Assembly: GCF_030272615.1 (NCBI RefSeq)
Contig: NC_081406.1
Location: 476,622,900-476,686,899 of the forward strand
DNA length: 64,000 nucleotides
DNA from: Cryptomeria japonica
Lineage: Eukaryota > Streptophyta > Pinopsida > Cupressales > Cupressaceae
Reading direction: 5' to 3'
Shown: in pieces, positions 46,312 through 58,412 of the stretch
Layout of the letters: each line of letters opens with the position of its first letter
Position numbering within the stretch: the stretch's first letter is position 1
The notes under the pieces: generated by a model
What the model saw: the letters and a program-made list of their open reading frames with translations, nothing else
Databases searched by the model: none
Told to the model about the DNA's origin: nothing
Made by a program: the position numbers and the translations under genes

Positions 46312-47820
46312 ATGTATAAAAGGGATGCACCAAAGCTGAACAAGTCAAGTTTCACCTCATGGCAGAAAAGGATGAAGCTACACTTATCAAGAATTGGAGA
46401 ATATGCAACATATTATCTGGAGAATGATTACATTTCACCTAGCACCTACCCTATGACAATGGAAGAAATAAAGGCAAAGAAAGAACACATTCAAGCAATG
46501 ATAGAGATAATATCAACTTTGACTGACTCGGAGTTTAATGATCTAGAAGGTTGTAATGATGCCAAAGAAATGTGGAATAAGCTCACATCTGTGTATGGTG
46601 GAGATGAACATGTTCAAAGAGAAAAAGCAGACAGTCTAAGAGGACAACTTGAATCCATGACAATGAATGAAGGTGAGAACATAATCCAATACAGTATAAG
46701 GTTAAAGGAAACTGTCAATCAAATCAAAGGAGCAGGAGGAACTATTGAAGAAAAAGATGTAAAAAGTAAGTTGCTGAGAACACTTCTACCTGCTTATGTC
46801 ATTAGAGTCTCTACAATTAATGAATTGAGGTCTATACCAAACATGCTAGTCTCTTTGGATGCTACTATTGGTAAGCTACATGCTTTTGAGTTAAGTAATT
46901 TTGATAACAGTGGGTCTTCGGTAAACAAAGTTGAATTTGCATTCAGTTCTTTTCATCTCAGTGAATCTGAAGATTATAATGATAGAATGTCTAAGTATGC
47001 TAAAGGAAATCACAGTGGAGCAAGTGAGAGATTTTGCAAAAATATGGAAGAAGTACACAAACTATATGAGGAAATCAGAAAGCAAGAAGAGTTTGAAGCA
47101 TTATTGGCTAGAAGGTTACCGAGAGGCAAAGGTAAGTATAAAGGGAAGTTACCTTTAAAATGTTTTAACTGTGATAAAATTGGACATATGGCTTCTAAGT
47201 GTCCTGACAAAGATGATGAAAAGAAAGAATACCGAGATGACAAACAGAAAGACAACCAATATAGAAGACACCAAGACTTCAGAAGGAGAGAAAGAAAGAC
47301 ATGCCTAGTAGCTGATGAGGAATCCAATGATGATAAATCTAATGATACTGAGACAGAGGAAGTTGTATATGTGGCTATCAAAGATGGATCAGATGAAGAA
47401 AGGTATGAAGAAAAAGCCTTAATATCACACATAAATAAAAATGATTCTTGGATCATAGATAGTGGATGCTCACATCACATGACGGGTGATAAACACAAGT
47501 TTGTTAAATTAGAAGATTATGATGGAGGTCATGTAAGATTTGGTAATGATGCACCATGTCCTATGAAAGGTAAAGGTACAATCACACTTCTTGACAATGC
47601 TAAATGTCATGATGTATATTGGGTTGAAGGTCTAAAATACAATTTGTTGACTGTAGTGCAGCTAAATAATACAGGATACCGAATAGAATTTCAGAAAGGA
47701 ATTGTCAAAGTTCATGACAAGCATGGAAAGTTGGCTGCTACCGGGACTCAAACAAGAGGTAATACATTTCACCTTGACTCAACTCAAAACAATTGTTTGT
47801 ATGCAAAAATAGAAGATACC
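46312..47820 (+). pseudogene. Gag and protease part of C1 gag-pol
   Basis: The first ATG is at 46312, opening the protein MYKRDAPKLNKSSF. The copia gag domain (UBN2 type) covers about the first 230 residues. A CCHC zinc knuckle, CFNCDKIGHMASKC, lies at 47161-47202. The protease active site WIIDSGCSHHM lies at about 47449-47481, with the Asp-Ser-Gly triad intact. This part is open throughout and runs on without a stop into the pre-integrase region. It is the best preserved coding region of the window. Confidence 0.95.
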
Positions 47821-48740
47821 TGGTTATGGCATAAAAGGTTTTGTCATGTAAATTTTGATAATCTGGTCAAAATAAGTAAGAAGCATCGTGTAAGAGGTCT
47901 ACCGAGCTTGGAAAAACCTGAGAATGCAATATGTCGAGGATGCCAGATGGGTAAGATGACAAAATCAAGCTTCACAAGTGAGTCTTACACTTCTAAAAGA
48001 ATTTTAGATCTTGTACACACTGATCTTTGTGGTCTTATGAAAGTTCAAAGTTACTATGGTGATAAATACTTCATATTATTGTGGATGATTACTCAAGGAT
48101 GATGTCAGATATGTTTCTAAAAGAGAAATCAGAAGCTTTTCAAATTCTCAAATGGTATAAGGCAAGAGTTGAAAAAGAAACAGGAAGACAGTTGAAATGT
48201 CTTAGATCTGATAGAGGAGGAGAATTCATTTTTGATGAATTTGACTTATTTTGCAATGATCATGGTATAAAGAGACAAGTGTCGGCACCAAGGACACCAC
48301 AGCAAAATGGAATAGCTGAAAGAAGGAACAGATCAATTGCAGATTGTGCCAGAACTTTGATGATAGAAAAGAGTGTACCTCAAATATTTTGGAGAGAAGC
48401 AATAAGCACTACAGTTTACACCTTGAACCGAGTACAACTGAAGAAAGGAACTATGAAGACACCTTATGAAATCTGGTATGACAAGAAACCAAATGTAAGT
48501 TATTTTAAAATATTTGGAAGTAGATGTTATGTTCACAAAGATGATAGAAAAGGAAAATTTGATCAGAAAAGTCAGGAAGGAACATTTCTTGGTTATTCCT
48601 CTAGGAGTAAAGCATTTAAATGTCTGATCAAATCATCTAATAAAATTGTGGAAAGTGCAAATGTGAAAATTGATGAATTTGTAGAAAGGAATGGTGAAGG
48701 AAACTCCAAAGAACCAGAAGATTATGAAGAGTTTGTATAT
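47821..48740 (+). pseudogene. Integrase part of C1 gag-pol
   Basis: The pre-integrase zinc-binding region begins LWHKRFCHVNFDNL (about 47824) and contains CRGCQMGK. The integrase core follows: HTDLCG (about 48018), then a one-base frameshift near 48078, then DRGGEFIFDEFDLFC and SAPRTPQQNGIAERRNR (about 48285-48335). The three catalytic acidic residues (Asp, Asp, Glu) appear present if the frameshift is ignored. The C-terminal SRCYVHKDDRKGKFD block is at about 48520. Confidence 0.9.
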
Positions 48741-50482
48741 GTACAACTGACAAGTCTTACCAAGAAAACCAATGAAGAAATTACTCAGTTACCGAGTGAT
48801 GAAGAAGATCATACAGAGCCTACCGAGCCTATATTAGCAAAATATGTCAGAAGAAATCATGCATCAAGTCATATTATAGGAGATAAGGATGCTCCAATGA
48901 TGACAAGGAACAAACTGAGACACAACACATGTCTGATATCTAAATTTCAACCGAGGATAGTAAAAGAGGCATTAAGCAATGAAGATTGGATAAATGTTAT
49001 GACAGAAGAGATTGATCAAATCAAGAAAAATGAAACATGGACACTGGTCCCAAGACCAAAAGAGAGAAATATAATTGGTACAAAGTGGATTTTTGGGAGT
49101 AAGCTAAATGAAAAAGGTGAGGTCATTCAGAATAAAGCAAGGCTAGTTTGTAAAGGTTATGTTCAAGAAGAAGGAATAGACTAAGGAGAAACTTTTGCAC
49201 CTGTAGCAAGACTTGAAGGAGTAAGAACATTGTTGGCATATGCTGCTTACAAAAATTACAAGGTATATCAAATGGATGTTAAATCTGCATTTTTGAATGG
49301 TATACTAGAAGAAGAAGTCTATATTGAACAGCTTGAAGGATTTATTGAAGAGAAGAATAAAGATCAGGTATGTAGGTTGAACAAAGCTTTATATGGTCTA
49401 AAGCAAGCACCTAGAGCATGGTATGAAAGGTTGCACTCTTACTTATTAAAGATTGGATTTATAAGGACTAGTGAGAATAGCAACATGTATATGAAGAATG
49501 ATGAGAATGGAATACTGATGTCAGTCATATTTGTTGATGATATTATTTTTTGTGGAAATGATTATTTATGTAAGAACTTTGGAAATGAAATGTGCAAAGA
49601 ATTTGAGATGTCATTAATCGATGAGATAAAGTATTTTATAGGTTTACAAATACTGCAAATGAAAAATGGGATTTTCATTACTCAATCCAAGTATATAAAG
49701 GAAATCTTGAAGAAATTTGGAATGGAGGATTCTAAACCTGTAAGTACTCCTATGACTACTAATTGTAAACTATCAAAGAATGATGAAGTTGCATCTGTTG
49801 ATGAGACACTTTACCAATCCATGATTGGAAAGTTGCAATATGTAGTTCACAGCAGGCCTGATATAGCACATGCAATAGGTATAGCTGCAAGATTTTCTGC
49901 AGATCCCAAAAAAACTGATAAGATAGCAGTCAAGAGAATTTTCAGATATTTGAGTGGCATTGAAGATTATGGTCTACTATATGAAAAGAGGAATGATTTT
50001 GACTTAAAAGTCTATACTGATGTTGATTGGGTAGGAAATATTGATGACAGGAAAAGCATAAGTAGTGGAGCTTTCTTTTTGGGAGAAAGACTAGTAAGTT
50101 GGCTTAGCAAGAAACAAGGATTCATTTCACAGTCAACAGCTAAAGCTGAATATGTCACTGCAGCATTGAATTGTACCAATATAGCATGGATCAAATGACT
50201 ATTGGAAGGAATGAATGAGACAGTTACCGGGCTAGTAACTATATTTTATGATAATACAAGTGCTATTAACATTTCAAAGAATCCAGTAATGCACTCTAAG
50301 ACAAAACATATCTCTATAAAGTATCATTATCTTAGAGAGAAGTTCAAGAGAAGAATGTTGTGCTGGAATATGTTAGCTTAAAGGAAAAAATTGCAGACAT
50401 CTTCACAAAGCCACTGCCAAGGGACACTTTTGAGTATCTCAGAAGTAAGTTAGGGGTGGTACCCCTATCTAGCATTCACTAA
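48741..50482 (+). pseudogene. Reverse transcriptase and RNase H part of C1 gag-pol
   Basis: RT starts with the W.LVPRP and GTKWIFGSKLNEKGE blocks (49040-49120). VYQMDVKSAFLNG (about 49265), LYGLKQAPRAWYERL (about 49390) and the catalytic FVDD (49530-49541) follow. RNase H shows VYTDVDWVGNIDDRKSISSG (about 50010-50070) and AKAEYVTAA. Breaks seen are a TAA stop at 49182-49184, a TGA at 50196-50198 where the family has Trp, and a frameshift near 50340. The frame ends at TAA 50480-50482 after the DIFTKPLP block. Confidence 0.9.
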
Positions 50483-50795
50483 CAGAGTTCGGTGACAACA
50501 TCAATTCTATGACTCCAAAGAATACTATTTGTAAGTTGATGTTGATTTACACACTTTAGAAGGATGTCTAAAGTTGTGCAGGAAATAGTGAATGAAGACA
50601 AGTTGCTTTGACCAAGATACATTTGTATATGTATGAACTGCAAGGAAATTACTTCATAGGGGGAGTAAGTATGGATCAGTCTTACTTTTGGCATTGTTGT
50701 CAAAGGGGGAGATGATTGTTTACAGCTCAAGGATAATAGGAGAAGACTAATAATAGATCAATAGGAATAAATTAAGTTGGTATTGCCATCAATGC
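50483..50795 (+). other. 3' noncoding part of C1
   Basis: This is short untranslated sequence between the RNase H stop and the polypurine tract. An upstream purine run AGGGGGAG (about 50657) could serve as a second, internal polypurine tract. Confidence 0.6.
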
Positions 50796-50808
50796 CAAAG
50801 GGGGAGAT
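50796..50808 (+). promoter_or_regulatory. Polypurine tract of C1
   Basis: CAAAGGGGGAGAT lies directly before the 3' LTR start TGTTGGCATTAC. This is the typical copia arrangement. Confidence 0.85.
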
Positions 50809-52267
50809 TGTTGGCATTACAATAAGTTGGGAGATTGTTGGCATTACAATAAGTTTGATGGTTGATGATATTGAGAAGGTTGTTGGATATGAATGATATA
50901 ATTGATAAACGATGACTACTATCTTAATATTATTATTTTGTCATTGATGTCAAGTAATTGATTTTCTGATTCAGTATGATGTTGCCATATCTTAAAAAGT
51001 ATGTTTTGATGAGTATAAAGATGTCAGTAAGTGACACAGAAAGAATGTGAAAATGAAGGGGAGTAATAAGTTATTCAATGGGCAACTATTACCGAGTTAG
51101 ACAGTGATGAGATTATGATGTTTTGATTGTTTTGATATCCTATATATATGTATTCAAAGACTGAACATGAAGGGGAAAATATTTCATGTAATAGAATGAG
51201 TAAAGGTTTGATACTATTCTATTTTATCGAGCAAGGAGCTAGTCAGTAAACTCCAAGGTTATCGATGTCGGTTAATGAAAGAAAAAGTCACCAAGAAGAG
51301 AATGTCTACCAAGTAAAGTTAAGTATTAACCGAGTATCAACTGAGCAGTAACAGAATGCATTAAATAAAGTGTATACATTATTTAATGAAGGATTCCAAT
51401 GAGCTGGAGGTTTATTGAAGATAGGAATGTTGTGCAAGAAGTTTGTTAAGGATCAATGGCAATTAAAATTCAAGAGTAAGATCTACAGCATAGATTGAAC
51501 GGTCCTAACCAAGCACAAGTACCAAGAAAGGTACGCAAGTTTCAAGGCAAGATAAAACATTTTTCAGATCGAAGGATACAATGAACCTAGTCAAGTTTGA
51601 AGATCTGATGGCTAAGATTAATCATGGGAAATGTGATTAAGGAGATTAAGTGGTTGGGAATTGCTTATATAAAGTAAAGTTGTTGAACAAAATAGGCGAG
51701 AAAACTGAAGCACAGTGATGCTACATAAGTGATTACCGAGTACAGAAGATTGAAGATCTGATTGAAGAAAAGATTGAGAAGCCCAGCAAGGAGAAAGATA
51801 AGTCTTATGAAAAGATTATCTTGAGCACATTGAGAACATAGAATTTGCATTAACATTTAAAATGTGAAGTTGCAGATATATTTTATTATTGCTATTTATG
51901 TTTGTAAGTGACAGGAAATCTCTTAATCGAGTGGACTTAATAGTCTTATTTGTAAATCCTCTTAGAAGGTAACATTTTGAATGAGTGTTTGAAATCCTTT
52001 GACAACGTCACTTCTAACAAAGTGAAGATTCTAACAGTTTTGAGGGAAATCCCTTGACCGGGTCACATCTAGCAGTGTGTATGTAATCTTTAACAAGATT
52101 TTCTTTTAACCGAGCATACTCTAGAAGAGTATTTTTTATTTATGAGTTTGAATGATTTATAGTCATAAGTTGCATATCTAGTAAATGCTATCGAGGTTAA
52201 ATCTTATTAGAGTAATTATTATTGAGGTTATCTAATTCACACACCCCCCCCTCTCATCTAACTAAAA
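50809..52267 (+). mobile_element. 3' LTR of C1
   Basis: It starts TGTTGGCATTAC and ends CTAACTAAAA, with the terminal CA lost, followed by the AATAT target duplication. The first 27 bases (50809-50835) are repeated at 50836. A TATA-like box lies at 51666-51673. It lacks about 100 bases present in the 5' LTR (junction near 52130) and holds a short extra segment near 52018-52046. Confidence 0.9.
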
Positions 52268-52390
52268 AATATCTCTAATGGAATCTCTAAAATGGACCTC
52301 AAATCATCAATTCCCAGACCCTTACAATAGCCCATATTCTAAAATTTATAGAATTTTGCCCTACATCCTAGGAAGGCGTCGTGCCTAAAT

Positions 52391-53253
52391 TAAGGATTAC
52401 AAAAAGTAAGGAGTCGCAGTTGACATGCAAGTCTCTGCCTTTGAACTCCAGTTAAGTACTACTAAACTGGTACTCAAGGTTCATTTCCGAAACGGTGTTC
52501 TGGAAGCAGGCATTTCGTAACATGCATAAATCTCGCCCAAAAAGGAAGTGTGAGTTAAAGCATCAATTGAAGGCCTATTTGTAGTGGTGGTGATGGTAAT
52601 CCAACATGCAAAAGTAGGATTACACAATGATGGGAGTCGCAATCGACATGCAAGTCATTGCATGTGAACTCCACTTAACTGTTACGAAACTAGCCCTCAC
52701 CACTCACTTTTGTGACAGTGCTCTAGAGGTAGGTATTTTGTAACATGCAAAAATCATACAAAATAGAAGCAAGTGATCATGTCTACAAACTAGGATTATA
52801 AAATGATGGGAGCTACAGTCAACATACAAGTTGTTGCCCATGGACTCCACTTAACTGTTATGAAACCAGCGCTCATTGTTCACTTCTGTAATGGTGCTCC
52901 AGAGGTAGGTATTTTGTAACATACAAAAATAATGCCCAAAAAGCAAGTGTGACATCCAGTATCAGTTGAATATATAGTGGTTGTGGTGGTGGCACTGCTT
53001 GAACATGCAATTTTCTTCTTCCAATTGCATGTTTGTCATTTATTCCTCTTGTAATTCGGGTAGTTGTTGATGAAACATTCTTTAGAAGCGGTTGGTGGAT
53101 CAGCCATATACTCCATTCTAAATTTAAAAACTATGAGCACCTCCTATGTACTCTCTAGTCTTCTTTCTGGATGAGGTGGAAGGTTCCATAAGTCTAATTC
53201 AATTGTTACAAAACTAGCACTCACTGTTCACTTATGTAATGGTGCTCTAGAGG
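52391..53253. repeat. Diverged tandem repeat, unit about 176-224 bp
   Basis: Units start at about 52391, 52615 and 52791 with TA(A/G)GGATTA. Each contains GACATGCAAGT or a variant, CTCCA(G/C)TTAA, and TTTTGTAACATGCAAAAAT or a variant. Units 1 and 3 carry an extra segment of about 45 bp that unit 2 lacks. A partial fourth unit (53194-53253) is cut off by the LTR of C2. Copies differ by perhaps 20 to 25 percent, so the array is old. No coding potential was recognised. Confidence 0.7.
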
Positions 53254-53713
53254 TGTGAGATTTTGCCAAGATCTAGAGGCAATGGAAAGCACAAATAAGG
53301 GAGAACAAAATAGATGATAGAAATAAACTGTATTATATCAAGATGAAAATATTGATCAATTGGATCATCAAGTGTTACATACAATTAATATGAGCTTGCT
53401 TATATAGGCAAGGTTATATGGATATGTGAGCATACAAACATGACATGTGGCTCAATAAGAAACAAGGGTAGGTAGGAAATAGGTGTGGCAGGTAGGAGAA
53501 ACAATATAATACTCCACATGAGGTGGATCACCCACCGAATGTGGAATGTAACAACAAGATAATTTCACAAAAGGTGGAAATTATCCTACACATTATCCCA
53601 ATGTGGCACAAATACCCAAGTGTCTCATACCCAAACTACTATGAAATGTATTTCCTAAGTAAATTTAAGTAAGATGTAATAATATCCAAGATGAATAATT
53701 AGTTACACCAACA
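53254..53713 (-). mobile_element. 3' LTR of C2
   Basis: On the minus strand it starts TGTTGGTGTAAC at 53713 and ends AAAATCTCACA at 53254, 460 bp. A TATA-like box TATATAAG is at 53399-53406 (minus). The short LTR with TG..CA ends is typical of copia. Confidence 0.85.
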
Positions 53714-53725
53714 CCCCCCCTTAAG
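53714..53725 (-). promoter_or_regulatory. Polypurine tract of C2
   Basis: The minus strand reads CTTAAGGGGGGG directly before the LTR start TGTTGG. Confidence 0.75.
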
Positions 53726-54024
53726 TGAAACTTAGGGGAATGCACTTAAGTCTACAATGCAACTAAGCAATGCAAGATGGGTCCCGACTACAAGGCCATG
53801 TTAGGTACCCATGTACAAATGCAAATGCATGCAAACCAATGCAATGAAATCTCTCACAAAGCAGAGAAAGAGAGAAAAACCCAAAGGGAAAAAACCCTCC
53901 CCTAAAAGAGAGATGAAAACCATACACAAAGAACTCTCATATAAGTATGTGAGGAACAAAACCCCATGTGAGGAAAAAGTCCCCCCCATATGAGAGAAGA
54001 AGAAGAGAGACAAGGAAGCCCCCC

Positions 54025-55837
54025 TCAATGTGGATTATGCACCAATGATACAAGCTCAATGATGAATGAAGAAACTACTCCACAAACGTCAAACAACATT
54101 CCTCCCTTAGGAAGAAACAAAATCAAAGGTGTATCCATGAAGTCTCCCCAACTATGAAGGGAAGATGTAGGAAAAATACTCATGATGAAAGGAATCTCTA
54201 AAAACTGCTCAATTGTCCCCATGTCAATGTTGAAAGTTACCCACTCCAAAGGTGGTAAACTGCGCCACACTATTAAAAAAGGCACTCCAAGGTCTAGTGG
54301 AGAAAAATGTAGAGCAATATCCAAAGACTCACATGTATCCTCAAAAAATAAAGAGACCTCCTCCAAGTGTTGTACAAAAGTATCCACAATCATGTCAACC
54401 TCTAAAGATTGATCATGTAGAGAATGCACAAGAGGGTTAGAGTGATCCCTTGCAACAATTGAAGAAGGATCATCTTCATCAAAGAGAAGATGAATGTCAT
54501 CAATGACGTCTCCCAAATCTGCAATGTAGGACTCCACAAACAAACCTGCAATGTCTGTCAAGTAGGTGTCCCATGAAACTAAAGCTAGAAGACATGAAAT
54601 ATCCTATTGCATTGAATCACAAGAAGGAAAAATTGTCGCACTATCTACATCATCAGGTGCAATAGGTGGTGTGATATCAAGAGAAGGAAATGAAATGCAA
54701 GGCTCAAGAATGGGCTCACATGTGAGAATCCCCAAGTTCTGCCCAAAGTTCTTCTCAAAATCTGAATCATCAACATAGGAAGAATCAACCTCATTAATAG
54801 GACCAAAATGTGAAAAAGAGTACAACCAAGATGCATGATCAACCACCCCAGTCGCAATGATACCTCCACTCTCCAAGTCTCTAATGATAACTAAATCAGG
54901 TGTGAACTCCATAGTTTTCCTAGTTGCCACATGTGTGATTTGATAGATGGAAAGAAGATTGTTTGTCAAATCGGGTACACACAACACGTCATTGAAGGAG
55001 TTATCCCCAATGGCAATAGATCCTTTTCCAATAACATCCATGTATGTATGATTTCCCATCAAAATTTGTGGCATGTGGCAAGGCTCAAATGTAGAAAACA
55101 TAGGCTGTGAAGATGCCATATGATGAGAAGCCCCTGAATCTAGAAGCCATCTCCCTGAATCATGACTTGTAGTAGCACAAACAGCTTGTCCCTTTCCTTT
55201 ATCTATCCCAAAAGAGTGATCTTTTCCCTTAGAAGAAGTTGATGTAGACATTTTAGAAGGTAGGTTGATTTTGTTCTTCTCAAGAAGATTCTTCAACTCA
55301 TCAATATCCGTCTTATAACAATGATGTTCATCTTGTCCTGACTTCTTGCAATATCCACAAAAAAGATTGTCCTTATATGATTTCCTCTTAGGTGAGAATG
55401 GTGAATCACCTTGTTGTGAAAAGGAAGATTGTGCTCCATCTTGTTGTGGTTTTGACTTAGGTTGCTTTTGATTCTTGCCTTTTCCTTGATTGCTTTGATT
55501 CCCTTTATTAGCCAATAAAGCTTGTGACTTTGAAGATTTGAGAGTCCCCATCGTGGTCAACTTAGATTTCTCAAGTATCAACATCTCTGTGAATGAATCA
55601 AATGAGGGAGAAGTGTATGAGGAACCCTGAGCTAACCTATGGGTGTGAAAGATAGATACAAAGGCTGCATACTCTGAAGGAAACTTGTCCAACAAGTTGT
55701 AAACCAATTGAGCATCCTTTTTGTCAATTCCACAATCCTTTAGCTTTGCTCTTAGCTCATTTTCTTTTGTGACATAATCTTGGATTGTATCAAAATACTT
55801 GGGATCCAAAGTTGTGAGTTCACTATCAAGCTTGTAG
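54025..55837 (-). pseudogene. Gag-protease protein of C2 with acidic C-terminal extension
   Basis: One minus-strand frame covers about 600 codons, with a single in-frame TAG (54604-54606). The N-terminus is cut by the insertion at 55838. Copia gag text comes first (LDPKYFDTIQDY, NLLDKFPSEYAAFVS). A zinc knuckle at about 55360-55320 reads CGYCKKSGQDEHHC, where the ligand His after KKSG is Gln. The protease active site WLLDSGASHHM is at about 55150-55117, with Asp-Ser-Gly intact, and copia-like text continues to WLYSFSHFGP (about 54815). From there to 54025 the sequence is no longer copia-like: it is acidic and hydrophobic (LGDVIDDIHLLFDEDDPSS), about 250 residues, of unknown function. The frame stops at about 54025 and is followed by 3' noncoding DNA. 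Confidence 0.85.
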
Positions 55838-57589
55838 TGTAATGCCCCTACCCTAGTCGAACTTGTAAAACCCATTTGACCTTGATTGACTTCCTATGTG
55901 GCATTCTTGAATGGTAGGTTAACCATGATGCAATGTGGAGTTTAGATAATATAAATAATCGTGCATACCTATTATTGTGCTTTTGCATCGATTATTGTGT
56001 AAATGTAATTGTTTCCTAACTCTTGTGATAAATCTCGAGCTAACACCTTCATTGAATATATATGTGTATATGTATGCTTGCGGGATTCATGGGTGCAAGA
56101 GATTGCAGGTACAACACCGCCTAGGGCGAGGTTCATCTCCTTCGGGATTCACAGGTTTGAGTAAACCTCCTCCATCCTCAGAATTCGGATTTGGGGGTCA
56201 TAAAACTCTCATCTTGCCTTAGCCATGGTCAGGTGAGCGTCGTGTGTGGTTCGTGGGGCTTTCTTTTCATTGGGTTGCATGTCGTGTGATTTGGTGGACT
56301 TCCTCGATTTGTGTGCCATGCGCGGGGTAAGTGGAGTTTGCTATCCCAAGTATTTAATTCAATTTAATGAGTGAATGTACGCATTTGTAATTTAGAAATT
56401 TAAAATAGGTAGTTTATTTTATATGATTAATCGTTAATTTAAAGAGATCGCTATAATTATAACTGTAGCAAGCTTAAAGTATTTGACTTGAATTAATGTG
56501 TTCATTTATGCATTAGTAGTTGAGAAAATTAGAATAAATAGGTTTCTTTCATGAGATTAGTCATTTATTAAAAACGTCACTTTATTATGTTGTAGCGAGT
56601 TAATTTAATAGTTAATTTTAATAATAACGAAATTCAATGAGTTATGCATTTTAGAAAGGAAAGATTTAAAGTCATTGGGAAATAGAAATAAATTAATCAT
56701 TTTCGCATTTTGGAAGAGAAAGGGTAAATTTTATTATTTAAAAGAAATTATTTTTTTTTTACTTGTAAAGCTGATATAGTATAAAGGATTGATTTTTGGA
56801 AATTTAAATTAATTTAAATACCTTACCCTTGTTAATAGTTCAAAATATAAATGTTGGCTAAAGTAATATGGAGAAATTAAAATTAGAATTAAATAAGAAA
56901 TAGAGGCATGTTAATTTTAATTAGAAAAGCGAATAAGATGTATTGAATAGTGGAAAGGAATGATTTTCCATTCTGATTCTCTTTTATTTTAAAAAAATAA
57001 ATGCCTAAATTCGAAATTGAAAATTAGGTCAAAAAAAAAGAGGTTCCTCATTTTAACCTAGTTTTGGAAATATTTTCGGGGTTCTCTTTTTGGGATCTTT
57101 TGGGAATGGAGATGGGGGAACTTTGGGGAGAAAAAAATGGAGATTTTCTTTGAGTTGCAGGTGGAGCTCTTCATCAAAACTCTTCCCAAAATGAGTTTGG
57201 AGGTAGGGTTCTTGTTTATCTTTTATTTTATTTTAAATCAAAAGAAATGTGTTTGATTCTTCCTTAAAATCTAAGTTCTAGTTTTGAAAATAATGGTGGA
57301 CATTGGATCAAGATTGTGTTATTGTTTTATGATTTAGCAAATCTTACCTATCTGAAAGTTATTGTTTGTTTTCTTGAGGAAAATCATGAATTTTGTTTTG
57401 AAATTTTTCCCCATTCTGATATTTTGGTCATTCTGGAAAAATATGGGTCTGTGATAAAAATAAAATAAAATGATGGGGGATTTCGTTTCTTTTTTATATA
57501 TCTTTATTTAAAGATTTTATTGATTTAATCTGGACTATAAAACGGATCATGAAAATAACTATCAAAAAAAAAATGGAGAAAAAAAAAAT

Positions 57590-57830
57590 TATTTGGGGGT
57601 ATCGGGGGGGGGGAGCTGAAGCTCAACCCGCCCCACCCCACGGTGTCGTTCACAGCCGTTCGGCACCACACCGTGGAGGCCGCAGCAACCCCCGGCTCCA
57701 CTGTGTGGAGGCCGAAGGGGCTGTGACCCAACGGTGGCCGCAGTAACCCTGGCTCCACTATGGGTGGAGGCCGAGGGCCTGTGTCCCTCGTGGAGGCCGC
57801 AGTCCTTGCGGCTAGGGTTTGGCCGCCTCC
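57590..57830. other. GC-rich island inside the giant LTR
   Basis: A sharp GC-rich patch of about 240 bp is built of related words (GTGGAGGCCG and CCGCAG recurring, with CGGCTCCAC or TGGCTCCAC). It can be read as two to four degenerate copies of a roughly 60-bp unit. Open frames on both strands are an effect of composition. The solo LTR of the same family has a comparable patch at 12941-13190. Confidence 0.6.
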
Positions 57831-58403
57831 CTTTCTTTTGCCTTTCTTTTGTTTTTATGTTTTTTTTTTTTTTTAAAAGGTTTTAATAAAATTTAGTTAA
57901 GTGGTAAATAAAGCAAAATTTAAATAATAATATAAATATATTAAAAAGCAATATATTTTATTATTATTACAATTTGGTGGTTTAATAAACTTAGTTTTAG
58001 CAATAATAAAATGAAATTAAAATAATAATATAAATATATTAAAAGTAATATATTTTATTATTATTAAGACTTGGTGGTGATTTAATTTCTATTAAGTAGT
58101 AATCATTAATAATGGAATAAAATATAAATTAAAATATATGCTAAATTAGACAGTATCTATTTAGCATATATTATTACTGAAATATTAATCATTGGTTCCA
58201 TTATAGCAATTATTTCATTGATTTATCAATTGTTGAAATGTTGTCATTTTTTTTAAAAGCAAGTAAATACTGGGATTTATGTATATGCTATTGAATTAAG
58301 CGAATGATGAATTTTCTCTTAAATTGTATGCAAGGGAACTTTAAATTGTAGGAAGACGTTTTTTCCCATTTCTTTATTTAATATTTAATGTACCCTGTCC
58401 CTA

Positions 58404-58412
58404 TTTATATAA
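58404..58412 (+). promoter_or_regulatory. Candidate TATA box of the giant LTR
   Basis: TTTATATAAG stands in the middle of the LTR on the coding-sense strand. Composition is AT-rich throughout, so chance occurrence is possible. Confidence 0.3.

Larger units (their letters stand above)
37623..52267 (+). mobile_element. Ty1/copia element C1 (with G3 nested in its 5' LTR)
   Basis: This is a complete copia element of about 7.55 kb once the 7.09-kb insertion G3 and one duplicated 5-mer are left out. The target duplication AATAT is perfect (37618-37622 and 52268-52272). The order is 5' LTR, initiator-Met primer site, gag, protease, integrase, RT, RNase H, polypurine tract, 3' LTR, which is diagnostic of Ty1/copia (integrase before RT). 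Similarity of the two LTRs is about 95 percent by eye, so it is not a recent insertion. Gag-pol is broken in several places. Confidence 0.95.
53254..55837 (-). mobile_element. Copia derivative C2 (truncated by the giant-LTR element)
   Basis: On the minus strand the visible part runs from inside the gag frame (55837) through a protease and an acidic extension to a polypurine tract and a 460-bp 3' LTR. The internal region left after the protease is only about 0.9 kb, with no integrase, RT or RNase H. The 5' LTR and the start of gag lie beyond the inserted giant-LTR element, off the window. C2 itself inserted into the fourth unit of the tandem repeat. Confidence 0.85.

Noticed and set aside
47010-47456. 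Minus-strand frame of 148 codons, Ser-rich
   Set aside because: Antisense shadow of the intact C1 gag region with its zinc knuckle.
53801-54028. Minus-strand frame of 75 hydrophobic residues after the C2 protein, possible membrane protein
   Set aside because: It overlaps the end of the C2 frame and its 3' noncoding DNA, and the hydrophobic content follows from T-rich sequence; no support for a gene.
57525-57758. Open frames on both strands in the second GC-rich patch
   Set aside because: Same compositional effect inside the giant LTR; low-complexity Gly/Pro/His-rich products with no motif.
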